From Pirellulales bacterium (GTDB lineage Bacteria > Planctomycetota > Planctomycetia > Pirellulales > Thermoguttaceae), in assembly GCA_016931995.1 (NCBI GenBank), contig JAFGDS010000067.1:1-64000 (forward strand): a stretch of 64,000 nucleotides of DNA, read 5' to 3'. Positions 44,594 through 53,442 of the stretch are shown piece after piece. Position 1 is the stretch's first letter; each line of letters opens with the position of its first letter. The notes below the pieces were generated by a model. The model was not told where the DNA came from. It ran no database searches and saw only the letters and a program-made list of their open reading frames with translations. The position numbers were made by a program, and so were the translations under genes.

Positions 44594-45817
44594 TCACCTC
44601 CCAGCGGCCTGTTGCCACCGCCGATTGGCTTCGGAGACGGCCTCGAGCATGTAGGCGCGCTGGTTGGCGGCGGTGATGTTCCAGTCCTTGTCCTGCATGG
44701 TCAGGTCGAACACCCACACGGCGGCCAACGGCACGCCGGCTTGCTCCAGGTCGGCGAGCATGGCCGCGAACTCCGTTTTCTCCTTCGCCGGACCAAGCTC
44801 TTTGCTGACGCCGAATTCGCCTACAAATAGTGGCTTTCGGGCGGCTCGCGCGGCCTCTTGCATGGCGCGGAACACGTCGGCCGACGCGGCCGGCTGGGTC
44901 TTCGAGAATCGTGGGTCCTTCTCCGGATACCAATGCACGCACAGCACGGAAAGCGGATCTGGGTTGTCTCGGCGAAGCACCTCGATAAACTGCTCGCGGG
45001 TGTCCACGGTCCACGAACTCTCGGCCGTGTTGTGCCACGCGCTGGCGCGCGGCGCGGAATTGCCGCTGATGACGATCCGGCGCGGATCCAAACGGCGCAC
45101 CGTCTTGCCGAATTCGCGCAGGGCCGTGAGCATGGCCGGGGCATGTAGAATGTCCGCTTCCGTGGGCGCGGGCACGCCCAAATGCGGGATGGCCTTGCGC
45201 GCGGCAAGCTGGCTCTTGGCGTTGGGTAGATCGACGGCCAGCGACATTTCGTTGGCGAACTCCCAGCCCCAGATGGCCGGGGAATTTCGGTAGCGGGCGA
45301 CGATCTGCTCCGTGTACCGCCGCATCAAGGCGTGCGTGCGGCTGGCGGGATCGCCCCAGGCGCTAGCGGGCTCGCCGACCAACTCCGGCAACGTCTCGAC
45401 GCGCCAAAACAGCGAGGGGATCAAGCCCACTTGATTGTCCTCGGCGGCCTTCACCACGTCGTCCAGCCGCGCGAAATAGTTTGCTGGATCGTCCTGGTAG
45501 AGCCGCCAGTCCGAAGGCCAGAACCCGCACGCGGCGAACCGCGCGAAGGGAATGCCGTATTCACGCAGGGTGGCAAAGCCCGCGCGATAGCTGGTGTCGG
45601 CGGGATTGGCCAGCGCCCGGCCAAACGCGCTAAAGTAATTCACGCCGATGCCCCGGTACGGTTTTCCCTCCCGCACGAGCACTCCGTCGCGGACCTCGAG
45701 CCCGGCCGGGGTCGGCGGCGCATCCGCGGCCCGCGATGCGGCGGGCGGGACCAGCAGCAGGGCGACGGCGAAGGCGGCGTTAACGAGCGCGGCGAGTTGA
45801 TCGTGTTGGGTTCTCAT
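44594..45817 (-). CDS. Secreted GH5-like glycoside hydrolase
   Basis: The 407-residue protein has a signal peptide (LVNAAFAVALLLVPPAASRA, cleavage near AADAP). The (beta/alpha)8 clan-A layout is visible: YRGIGVNYFSAFGRAL at the first strand, the acid/base Glu in IWGWEFANEM (~residue 186) and the likely nucleophile Glu in PLFVGEFGVSK (~residue 332). LCVHWYPEKD supplies a conserved His. Such enzymes cleave beta-mannans, glucans or related glycans; the specificity is not readable. The ATG at 45817 begins the signal peptide, and the longer frame to 45883 adds an Arg/Pro-rich stretch and overlaps the exonuclease gene. Confidence 0.85.
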   Translation of the reverse strand: MRTQHDQLAALVNAAFAVALLLVPPAASRAADAPPTPAGLEVRDGVLVREGKPYRGIGVNYFSAFGRALANPADTSYRAGFATLREYGIPFARFAACGFWPSDWRLYQDDPANYFARLDDVVKAAEDNQVGLIPSLFWRVETLPELVGEPASAWGDPASRTHALMRRYTEQIVARYRNSPAIWGWEFANEMSLAVDLPNAKSQLAARKAIPHLGVPAPTEADILHAPAMLTALREFGKTVRRLDPRRIVISGNSAPRASAWHNTAESSWTVDTREQFIEVLRRDNPDPLSVLCVHWYPEKDPRFSKTQPAASADVFRAMQEAARAARKPLFVGEFGVSKELGPAKEKTEFAAMLADLEQAGVPLAAVWVFDLTMQDKDWNITAANQRAYMLEAVSEANRRWQQAAGR

Positions 45818-45879
45818 CGTGGCGCGATCATTCTGTAGTGGAACGGGTCGTCGCGCTCGGGGCCGTGGGCGGCGGGGAT

Positions 45880-46416
45880 TCACTGGGCACGGCCAAGCGC
45901 GTTTGCCGCGGCGAAATAAACGTGGGCCGTGAGTTCACAGTCTTTTAGCGCCCGGTGCGCGCCGCTCGTGCCAAGTCCCATGATCTTCGCCAGATTGGTT
46001 AACTTGTAGCTCCCGAGGCCCGGCCATGCGCGGCGGGCCATTGCCAGCGCGCACGCCGTGTGGCCGCGAAGCCGCACACGGGCACGCAGGGCGGCCGCGC
46101 GTAGGAATGCTCGGTCGAAATCGGCGTTGAAGAACACAATACCCAGGCTCTCGGCGAACTCGGCGAAAGCTCTCAACGCAGTCTCCAGCGACTCGCCTTC
46201 CTGCCGCAGCATCTCGTTGGTTATGCCAGTGATCTCGGTGATCCTTGTTGAGATCCTCCTGGTTGGCCTTACCAACGCCTGGAAAGTCTGGTGGAATGTC
46301 GAGTCTCGGTTGACTTTGATTGCCCCGATTTCGATGATCTCGTGGCGGTCCGGATCAAGTCCGGTGGTCTCGATATCGACGACAACGAATCGTTCTGGAA
46401 GAAAGGGCACGTTCAT
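45880..46416 (-). CDS. DnaQ-like 3'-5' exonuclease
   Basis: This DEDDh-family exonuclease is 178 residues long. Exo I is FVVVDIETTGLD (Asp and Glu), exo II is FFNADFDRAFL (Asp), and exo III is SGAHRALKDCELTAHVY with the His and Asp. The length is that of stand-alone DnaQ/epsilon-like or RNase T-like nucleases. It may proofread or trim DNA or RNA ends. It lies only 15 nt after the toxin gene and could be cotranscribed with that pair. GC content is slightly lower than in the flanking glycosidase. No Shine-Dalgarno is obvious. Confidence 0.88.
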   Translation of the reverse strand: MNVPFLPERFVVVDIETTGLDPDRHEIIEIGAIKVNRDSTFHQTFQALVRPTRRISTRITEITGITNEMLRQEGESLETALRAFAEFAESLGIVFFNADFDRAFLRAAALRARVRLRGHTACALAMARRAWPGLGSYKLTNLAKIMGLGTSGAHRALKDCELTAHVYFAAANALGRAQ

Positions 46417-46431
46417 TTCGCGCGCCGGGCG

Positions 46432-46734
46432 CTACGTTGGCCTTGTCAAGCAGTGCTCGGGGGGGTATTCGATCGCGCGTTCGTCGGCAAGGGCAACCGC
46501 GGGTGGCCCGATGGCAAAGCTATCGGGGCCGGCTGCGCGTGACGTTGCCAAAAGGGCATGAAAGTCGGCGTCCAGCGTGACCACGGCAGAACCGCGTTCT
46601 CGGGCCACGTCCAGAATCTGCGCGTCCGTGGCCCGCGCTAGGCCCAGGTCGCCCACATGCTCGGCAGCGACACCGATGTCCGCCAAGTGGTGGACCGTGC
46701 TGCGCGGTAGGCCCTGGTCCAGCAGCAACTTCAT
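46432..46734 (-). CDS. DUF5615 PIN-like toxin, altered C-terminus
   Basis: This PIN-like putative ribonuclease toxin has 100 residues. MKLLLDQGLPRSTVHHLADI with its acidic Asp6, then RATDAQILDVARERGSAVVT and the second acidic motif LDADFHALLA, are typical. After SRAAGP the family normally continues with a hydrophobic strand and more sequence, but here it reads DSFAIGPPAVALADERAIEY and ends soon after. The divergence coincides with an inserted palindrome (46505-46530). The toxin may be inactive or altered. Its ATG overlaps the antitoxin stop by 4 nt. Confidence 0.82.
   Translation of the reverse strand: MKLLLDQGLPRSTVHHLADIGVAAEHVGDLGLARATDAQILDVARERGSAVVTLDADFHALLATSRAAGPDSFAIGPPAVALADERAIEYPPEHCLTRPT
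46505..46530. repeat. Family C palindrome inside the toxin gene
   Basis: GGCCCGATGGC, an AAA loop and GCTATCGGGGCC form an imperfect hairpin related to the perfect one at 44532-44554. It lies within the 3' part of the DUF5615 gene and encodes GPDSFAIGP. Confidence 0.6.
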
Positions 46735-46964
46735 GGCGGCGATTCCAGCGCAACCACCTTGTCGTCAAGGTTCGCGGCGGCGTATTCAAGGGCCTGGCGA
46801 AGGTCTTCCTCTTCGACCTCCGGGTATTCCGCCTGGAACTGCTCGCGGTTGGGACAGGTGGCCAGTGCTTCAAGCACGCGCCGCACGGTCAACCGCATTC
46901 CACGGATGCACGGCTGGCCGTTCACCACGGCGGGGTCGGAAGTAATTCGGTCGAAAGTCGTCAT
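46731..46964 (-). CDS. DUF433 antitoxin
   Basis: The 77-residue protein is of the DUF433 (VapB-like HTH) family: ITSDPAVVNGQPCIRGMRLT is the family signature, followed by VRRVLEALATCPNREQFQAE and EYPEVEEEDLRQALEYAA. It pairs with DUF5615 PIN-like toxins, forms a complex and usually represses its own operon. The 4-nt overlap with the toxin gene fits the standard antitoxin-first order. An imperfect dyad with AT-rich sequence near 46975-47015 could be the operator. Confidence 0.88.
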   Translation of the reverse strand: MTTFDRITSDPAVVNGQPCIRGMRLTVRRVLEALATCPNREQFQAEYPEVEEEDLRQALEYAAANLDDKVVALESPP

Positions 46965-47256
46965 GGTCTACACTCCAGATTCAGACTACCACGATTCGAT
47001 TATACCCCGATTGTGGTGGTCCTGGAAGGGTGAAGCGCGGCCTAGCCTATAGCCGTTTGCCCTGGCTCCATTGAGGTTGTGGGTGGCCCCTCGACCCTTC
47101 TTTCTCTCGTTCCCGCGCTCCACCGCGTTATATCCCCACCCGATTCTCGCCTTATCCAACGACATGGTGGATTTTGGCCCCGGGGGGCACACGTCTTGCC
47201 GGCCGCATTCGGGCGGGCGCGTGCGCCCCCGATTCTCGTGCGTGGAGGAGAAGACC

Positions 47257-50175
47257 ATGACGCGATCGCTCATTTTGACGTCCGTTTTGGGGGGATTGCT
47301 GTGTTGGGCTCCCCCGGTGGCGGCGGAGGACGCCTTGCCCTTCCAGCACAAGGTCGAGGTCTACCGGAACAAGGAGGGCGACGTGGCCGTGTTCACGGTG
47401 CGGCTGGAGCAGCCGTTTCTGGCCGATGAGTTCGAGAAGAGCAGCTTCCTGCGGCTCCGCTCGGCCGACGAGCGGGCGTATCTGATCTACCCGAAGGAGA
47501 CGACGTTCCAGCAGAAGCACGCCGAGTTCTACGGCCGGCTGCGCGGCGAGGGCACGGTCAAGCTGCAACTGTCTTACGAGATCATCTCGGAGAACCTCGA
47601 CGGCACGCGTCGCGTCGAGGTCCGCCAGGGCGAGGTCGAAGTGCCCATTCCTCCGCCGCCCGATCCGCCGGCCGCGGTGGGCGCGTCGAGCATCTTTCAG
47701 GATTGGGCCCGGCAACAGAATCAGTACTTCCTCGAGCTCTTGCGCTACTATCCGGAGGAGACGTTCTTTCAGTACTGCATCCTGCAATCGCGGGCCCGCT
47801 ACGGGGTGACGCCGCCGCCAATCGCCAAGCTCACGCCCGACCGCACGGCCCTGGAGACCGATTTGTACCAGATGGTCACCGGCTCGATGGCGATCCAGGA
47901 CACGATGCAGCGGGCGGCGTTGGCCGGGGGCGGACGCGCGGGCGATCTGAACATCCACGTGAGCACGCTGAAACCGCCGGCGCTGCGGTCGCTTCCGTAC
48001 AAGGACCTGCTGGAGAAGCGTCGCGCCGAGGACCACGTCGAGCCGAAGCCGCACGACATCGCGCGGCTCGTGCCCGAGGATCAATACTTCCTGCACTTCC
48101 GCTCGATGGAGTCGATGGGCGAGCTGTTGGACCTCGCGCAGCAATGGGGCGACAACCTGCTGCGGCTCTTTACCGTGCGGGCGCAGGACCAGCGGCTCCA
48201 GGCCAAGCTCGAAGAGCAACTGTGCGTGCGACGGACCTTCCTCGCCAAGCTCTTCGCCGACAAGGTGATCGACGAGGTGGCGGTGACCGGGGCCGACCCC
48301 TTCCTTCACGAGGGCACAGATGTAACGATGATCTTCCGGCTGGCGCAGCCCGAGGTCTTCCGCAAGGCCGCGGCCGGCTGGCTCGCGGAAACCCGCGCGG
48401 CGCATCCCGATCTGGTGAGCCGCGAGTTCAACTACCGCGGCCACAAGGTCTCGGTCCACTACACGCGGGATCGGGTGGTCAGCTCGTTCGTGGTCGAGCA
48501 CGACGACTGCATCGTCTTCTCGAATTCCCATCGCGCGGTCCGTCAGGTGATCGACGCGGCGTTGGGCAAAATCCCCAGCCTGCACGAGGCGCTCGACTAC
48601 CGCTACGTGACCACGATCCTCCCGCCTGCCGATTCGCCCGAGGCGGGCTACTTCTTCGTCTCCGAGGCGTTCATCAAGCGGCTGGTGGGGCCCGAGGCCA
48701 AAATCTCCGAGAAGCGCCGCCTCGAATGCTTCAACAACCTCGTGATGCTCAACAACGCGTCGCTGTTTTACCGCCTGGAATACGGCCGGTCGCCGGAGTC
48801 GCTCAGCGATCTGGTCGAGGGCCGGTTCGTCGATCTTGGCCGCGTGGTCTGTCCGCACGGCGGGGCGTACGCCTTCGACGCGGCCAACGACACGTGCGCC
48901 TGCTCGCTGCACAATCGGCTGAAGTACCTCACGCCCAACGTCGAGCTCGCCGTGCAGAACGTGTCGCAGCAGGAGGCCGCCGAGTACGAGCGGTACAAGA
49001 CGCGCTACGCGGCGTTCTGGCAAGAGGCGTTCGATCCGATCGCCGTGCGCGTGTCCGTCGGGCCGCGGCTGAAGCTCGAGACGTGCGTCCTCCCATTCGC
49101 CAACGGCAGTTTCTACGAGCGGTTGCGCCGGGGGCTGGACGAGAAGCCGCGGGCGATCGGCACGGCGAGGTTCGCGCCGTCGGCCGTGGCCTCGGTCGTG
49201 GCGGTGCCCGGCCGGCGGAGCGTCGGCGAGTACCTCCGCGCACTGCCCGGCGTGGCCGAGGCGCTTCGGGCCGACCCGACGTTGACCGACATGAAGTGGC
49301 TGGGCGACCGGGTGGGCGTGCACTTCTGCGACGGCCAGACGATCCTGCAGATTGACCCCACGCGTCTGAGCCCGACGCAGCTACCCATGCTCGGCGAGAT
49401 CCCCCTGCCCGTGCAGGCCGCGGCCGGCGCGGTGTTGATGTCAACCGAGTTGCCGGCGTACGTCACGGTGGACGTGGACAACCCGGCAAGCGCCGCGCGG
49501 CTGTTGGAGTTGCTCTCGCGGCAGGCGTTTCTGCGCCGGGGCACGGTGCTGCCGGGCCTGCAAGGCGAGATGGACGCCTACCGGCTGCCCGACTACAAGG
49601 AGCATCTGATTTACGTGTTCACCGGCCAGGTGTACGCGGTGAAGCTCCGGCTGCACGCGGCCGTGGTCGAGGGCCAACTGGTGGTGGCCACGCGGCCGGA
49701 AACGCTCCGCGAAGTGATCGACGTCGGCGCCGCCAAGGACGCCCAGCCGCCGGCCGCCGCGCACGTGCTCGTGCGGCTCAACCGCCGGGCGCTCGACCGG
49801 ATGCGCGACGACATCGAGCTCTACTGGGCGGAGAAATCCCGCGTGGCGTGCCACCGGAACATCATTTCAATCCACAACCTGTGCCGGCTGTACGACACGC
49901 CGATCGACAAGCTCGCGCGGCTCTCGGAGGCGAAGTACGGCGTGCGTTACTTTTGCCCCGACCACGGCGAGTACGCCTTCGACGCGGAGCGCAACCAGGT
50001 CTACTGCACGGTGCACGGCAACCGCGAGGCGTCGCGTCAAAACCCGCGTCTGGACAAGAAATCCGCCTTCGCCGAGTTCACCGAAAGCCTCGACGAGATC
50101 GTCGCCTCGCTGCGATTCGAGGACGACGCCCTGATTACGACCGTGGAGATCCAGCGGAGCGAGGAGAAGAAGTAG
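47257..50175 (+). CDS. Large exported protein with paired Cys/His motifs
   Basis: I do not recognise this 972-residue protein by family. A Sec signal peptide (MTRSLILTSVLGGLLCWAPP, cleavage near VAAED) is preceded by GGAGGAG 6-7 nt before the ATG, which fixes the start at 47257 over the longer frame from 47071. The mature protein has a beta-rich N-terminal domain, a long mixed region with AFIKRLVG and RVSVGPRL segments, and two copies of a short Cys/His module, CPHGGAYAFDAANDTCACSLH and CPDHGEYAFDAERNQVYCTV, ~340 residues apart, which may bind metal. The duplicated surroundings suggest an internal repeat. It is probably a planctomycete envelope protein; the role is unknown. Confidence 0.8.
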   Translation: MTRSLILTSVLGGLLCWAPPVAAEDALPFQHKVEVYRNKEGDVAVFTVRLEQPFLADEFEKSSFLRLRSADERAYLIYPKETTFQQKHAEFYGRLRGEGTVKLQLSYEIISENLDGTRRVEVRQGEVEVPIPPPPDPPAAVGASSIFQDWARQQNQYFLELLRYYPEETFFQYCILQSRARYGVTPPPIAKLTPDRTALETDLYQMVTGSMAIQDTMQRAALAGGGRAGDLNIHVSTLKPPALRSLPYKDLLEKRRAEDHVEPKPHDIARLVPEDQYFLHFRSMESMGELLDLAQQWGDNLLRLFTVRAQDQRLQAKLEEQLCVRRTFLAKLFADKVIDEVAVTGADPFLHEGTDVTMIFRLAQPEVFRKAAAGWLAETRAAHPDLVSREFNYRGHKVSVHYTRDRVVSSFVVEHDDCIVFSNSHRAVRQVIDAALGKIPSLHEALDYRYVTTILPPADSPEAGYFFVSEAFIKRLVGPEAKISEKRRLECFNNLVMLNNASLFYRLEYGRSPESLSDLVEGRFVDLGRVVCPHGGAYAFDAANDTCACSLHNRLKYLTPNVELAVQNVSQQEAAEYERYKTRYAAFWQEAFDPIAVRVSVGPRLKLETCVLPFANGSFYERLRRGLDEKPRAIGTARFAPSAVASVVAVPGRRSVGEYLRALPGVAEALRADPTLTDMKWLGDRVGVHFCDGQTILQIDPTRLSPTQLPMLGEIPLPVQAAAGAVLMSTELPAYVTVDVDNPASAARLLELLSRQAFLRRGTVLPGLQGEMDAYRLPDYKEHLIYVFTGQVYAVKLRLHAAVVEGQLVVATRPETLREVIDVGAAKDAQPPAAAHVLVRLNRRALDRMRDDIELYWAEKSRVACHRNIISIHNLCRLYDTPIDKLARLSEAKYGVRYFCPDHGEYAFDAERNQVYCTVHGNREASRQNPRLDKKSAFAEFTESLDEIVASLRFEDDALITTVEIQRSEEKK

Positions 50176-50231
50176 GTCGGGTTCCACCGGGGTGGGTGAA
50201 TGCCTGGCTGAACGGTCGGAATCGGCAAGTA

Positions 50232-50308
50232 TCTCCGCGCCTCCGCGTCTTTGCGCGAGATATAAGCTGAAGAGGATACTCGCGCGGAGCCGCGGAGGCG
50301 CGGAGAAT
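50232..50308. repeat. Palindromic repeat family A, copy 2
   Basis: CTCCGCGTCTTTGCGCGAG faces CTCGCGCGGAGCCGCGGAGG across about 20 AT-richer nt, with additional outer matches (CTCCGCGC / GCGCGGAG). It lies between the 972-residue gene and the convergent PEP-CTERM gene. Confidence 0.7.
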
Positions 50309-50314
50309 TGGCCG

Positions 50315-52075
50315 CTATCTCCAACCGCGCAGGGCGGCCACGGAGAGAACCAGTCCTGCAACGAGCGCCAAGCCGCACGGCTCGGGCACGGCGGGCGCGC
50401 CGGGGCCGGGGCGCCAGTTGGCGGCGAGGATGGCCAGGTCCAACTCGTCGACCGCGCCATCGGCGTTGAAGTCGCCGTCGGCCCAGCCGCCCGGCGCGAG
50501 CCAATGGGCGGCCAACGCCGCGGCGTCGGCGGAGTCGACGAGGCCATCGCCATTGGCGTCGCCGGGCAGGGGGCCCCAACGGTCGGCGATGGGCGACATC
50601 TGGTCGTGTTGCATCAGCCACCAATGGAGCCACGCCGCGGCGTTGCCGCGGTACAGGTCCTCGTCCACGCCGCGATCGCCGCCGATCCAATCACCCTCCT
50701 GGTAAACGTTGCCGTCGTGCCCCGGGCGGTTTTGCAGGACGAGCATCGCGTCCACCCGGGCCTGCGCCCAGCCCATTGCGTCGAAGTCCTTGCCCTGGTC
50801 CAGTCCGAGCCACTCGGCCACGAGGTCGATGTTCAGGTAACTGTCGGTCACCTGGTACGTCCAGTCGTTGCCTTGCGGATAATAGACGACGGCCGTATAG
50901 CCTCCGCTGGACGTACGCTTGTAGATCGTCCCGCCGGGGCTGTAGATCGTTTTGCCGGTGCCGTAGAGCGCGTCTGGCCCGGGCGTGAATTCGAGTTCGG
51001 TCAGCGCCTGGTAGACGACGTCGATGTTGAACACGGTGCTCTGGGGGATGCACTGGCCCGCGAGCGATTCGTAGATCACGGCCGACGTCTGTAGGTAGCT
51101 CGAGACCATGTAGTCGGGATGCACGCGGCTGTGGTTGACCACGACGCCGTCCTCGAAGGCGTTGAAACCGTTGAGCCAATCCTGGACCGGGCGGCCGTCG
51201 ACCAGTTCCTGGCTGGTGTTGTCGCTCTGGCGGCTGTACGAGCTTACTTGAAGCTCGGACGCCTTCTGGCGCCACGCCGCGACGTTGGGGTGATCGGGCA
51301 TCATCGCCTGGGCCAAGGCCGGCAGCTCCGCGTTCCAGGAGTTCTCCTCGGCGCGGGTGTTGCCGGGCGAAATGTCGTCGCCGGTGGGCGTCTTCCAGTA
51401 CGGAACCGTGTAGCCGGCGGTGCTGTTGGCCTCATGGATCGCCATGTTGGCCACGGCGGCGCGCGTTTCGGGCGAGAGATCGTCCCAAAGGAGCCAGGCG
51501 GCCAGCATCGTGTGCGAGGCCCAATGGGCCGCCTGCCACGTGCTGCTTGTGGAGCCGCGGCCGCCGAATCGCGGGTCGGACGATTTGTTCGCCCGATGGG
51601 CGAACGCCACGCCGCGGATGGCCATTTCCGTCCGGTGGAGCGCCTCGGCGGCCGTCAAGCCGGCCACGTCTTCGCTGTACGTGCCGGTGGCCAGGAGAGC
51701 CGCCGTGCCGTAGGCGAAGCCCGCCAGCGGTCGAACCGAGCCCTCATAGCCATACGTGCTGAAGTTCGTATAGGCGTTGTAGTAAGGCACGCCCACGAAG
51801 CCGGGCGCGTTGGCGGCCACCGCGTATTGCGTCGGCACCCAGCCCAGTTCATAACGCGACTCGTTTTGCAGCAGCCCCACGAGGCTCTGGCCGAAGGTGT
51901 CGCCGGCGGGTACTCCAAACGTGCCTTTGAATCTCGACCAATTGACCGGGCGGACGTAGTCGGCGACGCCCGCGCCGGCCGCGCGCGGCGCCAGGCCGAT
52001 CGCCAGCGCCGCGCACAGTGCCGGCACGATACTCCCGCCGAGGACGGCGCACAACGGGAGCGCGAATCGTCTCAC
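50315..52075 (-). CDS. Secreted protein with dockerin-like and PEP-CTERM modules
   Basis: The 586-residue protein starts with a signal peptide (RFALPLCAVLGGSIVPALCA). The ~430-residue body is rich in Trp, Tyr and Asn (AAHWASHTMLAAWLLWDDLS, GYTVPYWKTPTGDDISPGN) and resembles an alpha/alpha-toroid polysaccharide lyase or glycosidase in composition only. Near the end two calcium-type repeats occur, PGDANGDGLVDSADAAALAAHW and GDFNADGAVDELDLAILAANW, a type I dockerin-like pair, followed by AVPEP, a helix (CGLALVAGLVLSVAALRGW) and terminal Arg: a PEP-CTERM sorting signal for exosortase. The GTG start at 52075 has AGGAGG 10 nt upstream, preferred over a longer ATG frame that reads through a dispersed repeat. 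Confidence 0.8.
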   Translation of the reverse strand: MRRFALPLCAVLGGSIVPALCAALAIGLAPRAAGAGVADYVRPVNWSRFKGTFGVPAGDTFGQSLVGLLQNESRYELGWVPTQYAVAANAPGFVGVPYYNAYTNFSTYGYEGSVRPLAGFAYGTAALLATGTYSEDVAGLTAAEALHRTEMAIRGVAFAHRANKSSDPRFGGRGSTSSTWQAAHWASHTMLAAWLLWDDLSPETRAAVANMAIHEANSTAGYTVPYWKTPTGDDISPGNTRAEENSWNAELPALAQAMMPDHPNVAAWRQKASELQVSSYSRQSDNTSQELVDGRPVQDWLNGFNAFEDGVVVNHSRVHPDYMVSSYLQTSAVIYESLAGQCIPQSTVFNIDVVYQALTELEFTPGPDALYGTGKTIYSPGGTIYKRTSSGGYTAVVYYPQGNDWTYQVTDSYLNIDLVAEWLGLDQGKDFDAMGWAQARVDAMLVLQNRPGHDGNVYQEGDWIGGDRGVDEDLYRGNAAAWLHWWLMQHDQMSPIADRWGPLPGDANGDGLVDSADAAALAAHWLAPGGWADGDFNADGAVDELDLAILAANWRPGPGAPAVPEPCGLALVAGLVLSVAALRGWR

Positions 52076-52149
52076 TTGCCAGTGCCTCCTCTTCCGGTGA
52101 CCTTTGGCGTCGAATGCCCTGGCCTTGCCAGCGCGGCGCCGAAAATTCA

Positions 52150-52171
52150 GCACTGGCAAAGCCAGCGGCAC
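52150..52171. repeat. Palindromic repeat family B copy
   Basis: GCACTGGCAAAGCCAGCGGCAC lies in the 150-nt gap between two PEP-CTERM genes. It belongs to the CACTGGCnnnGCCnGTG family. Confidence 0.6.
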
Positions 52172-52224
52172 TCGACGGGATCGCTCCCAACGACAAACCT
52201 TCCCAGCGGATCGTAACTATCTCA

Positions 52225-53346
52225 TCATCGGCCTCGGCGCCGCAGGGCGATCACGACCGCGGCGGCCAGGAGCAGCGCGACGACCGAGGGCTCGGGCACG
52301 GCCGCGGCGGGTCCTTCGGGCGTCCAGTTGGCCGCGAGGATCGCCAGGTCCAGGTCGTCCACGTTGCGGTCGTTGTTGAAATCGCCCTGGCCCCACGTGG
52401 CGTCGCCCATGCGGAGCCAGTTGGCGGCCAGGCGCGCGGCGTCCGCCTTGTCGACCTTCCCGTTGCCGTCGGCGTCGCCGGGCAAATCCACGTCGGGAAT
52501 CTCGGGCAGGGCTTCGGCGTAGGTCGTCGCGATGCACAGACTGTCGAGATAGATCCGATCCTCCAGTTCCATTCCCCACACCCGCATGTGCAGCACGGAG
52601 AGGGACATGATGGCGGGATCGCCGATATCGGACCAGAACCGTTGCGCGTCGGGCGTTCCCTCGGAGTCCTGGTCCACGAAGAGGGCGACCTCGTCGTAGA
52701 CGTTGTTGAACAGGCCGCCCAGCGAGAGCCGCATCACCAGCCGATGCACCACGTCGTTCGTGTGGAGAAACGCCGTGGGCACCTGGCTGTCGCCGCCGCC
52801 GGCGCGAACGAAATAGGCGCCGTTGTCGCCGTCGGGCGGCGGGGCGAAATCGACGCCGCACGACAGGGCGTCGTTCTGGCTGCCGGCCGTTCCCGTCTCG
52901 TTGCTCGTGTTGTTGACGTAGATCTGCATCATGTCGCCGGCCGACGTGCCGACGCCGCCGTTCTCGAAGCCGACGGTCTTCAGCGCGAACCCGACGTAGA
53001 CGGTGCCGGTCTGCGGGTCGAATTGTCGTTGCAGGATGTTGTTGTTCGTGGGCACCTTGTTGGGCTGGAGGGCGGAGAAGCCGACCTCGAGCGATTGTCC
53101 GAAGCCGGGCATGACGCCCGCCGAAACGTCGCGTATCGGGACGGCCAACGAACTCGTGGAATTCAACCCCGTCCACGACCCGGTCCATCCGTCGCCGCTG
53201 GTCCCCTGGTCGATGATCGTGCCAAGGGTGTACGACTGAAAATCGTCCGCCGCGATCACGGTGGCCGCCGCGGGCCCGGTCGCGCAGAGCCATTGCAGGG
53301 TCGTCGCGGCCGCGACCGCCGCGACGGTTAGCGTGAGTCGAAACAT
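52225..53346 (-). CDS. PEP-CTERM/dockerin surface protein, paralogue 1
   Basis: The 373-residue exported protein has a signal peptide (MFRLTLTVAAVAAATTLQWL, cleavage near PAAAT). The body (IAADDFQSYTLGTIIDQGTS, VGFALKTVGF, VALFVDQDSEGTPD) is a beta-sandwich-like lectin or concanavalin-type fold by composition. It is closely similar to the neighbouring 306-residue protein. A dockerin-like pair (GDADGNGKVDKADAARLAANW, GDFNNDRNVDDLDLAILAANW) and AVPEP plus helix and Arg-rich end follow. The leader before the ATG (GTGGGAGCACGCTCATG) is conserved with its paralogue, so the start and translation signal are shared. It lies downstream of the ECF sigma/FecR genes. Confidence 0.85.
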   Translation of the reverse strand: MFRLTLTVAAVAAATTLQWLCATGPAAATVIAADDFQSYTLGTIIDQGTSGDGWTGSWTGLNSTSSLAVPIRDVSAGVMPGFGQSLEVGFSALQPNKVPTNNNILQRQFDPQTGTVYVGFALKTVGFENGGVGTSAGDMMQIYVNNTSNETGTAGSQNDALSCGVDFAPPPDGDNGAYFVRAGGGDSQVPTAFLHTNDVVHRLVMRLSLGGLFNNVYDEVALFVDQDSEGTPDAQRFWSDIGDPAIMSLSVLHMRVWGMELEDRIYLDSLCIATTYAEALPEIPDVDLPGDADGNGKVDKADAARLAANWLRMGDATWGQGDFNNDRNVDDLDLAILAANWTPEGPAAAVPEPSVVALLLAAAVVIALRRRGR

Positions 53347-53442
53347 GAGCGTGCTCCCACAAAACGCGTTAGACGAAGGGAAATAGCCTCTCCTCTGCCC
53401 CGCTCGCGAGGGAAGGCGTCCGTGCCGAGTTCGTCCCGTTCC

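Noticed and set aside
43077-45038. A 653-codon minus-strand frame
   Set aside because: It is antisense to the M56 protease and then overlaps the glycosidase in another frame.
47152-49323. A 723-codon minus-strand frame
   Set aside because: It is antisense to the 972-residue exported protein, which has a signal peptide and Shine-Dalgarno.
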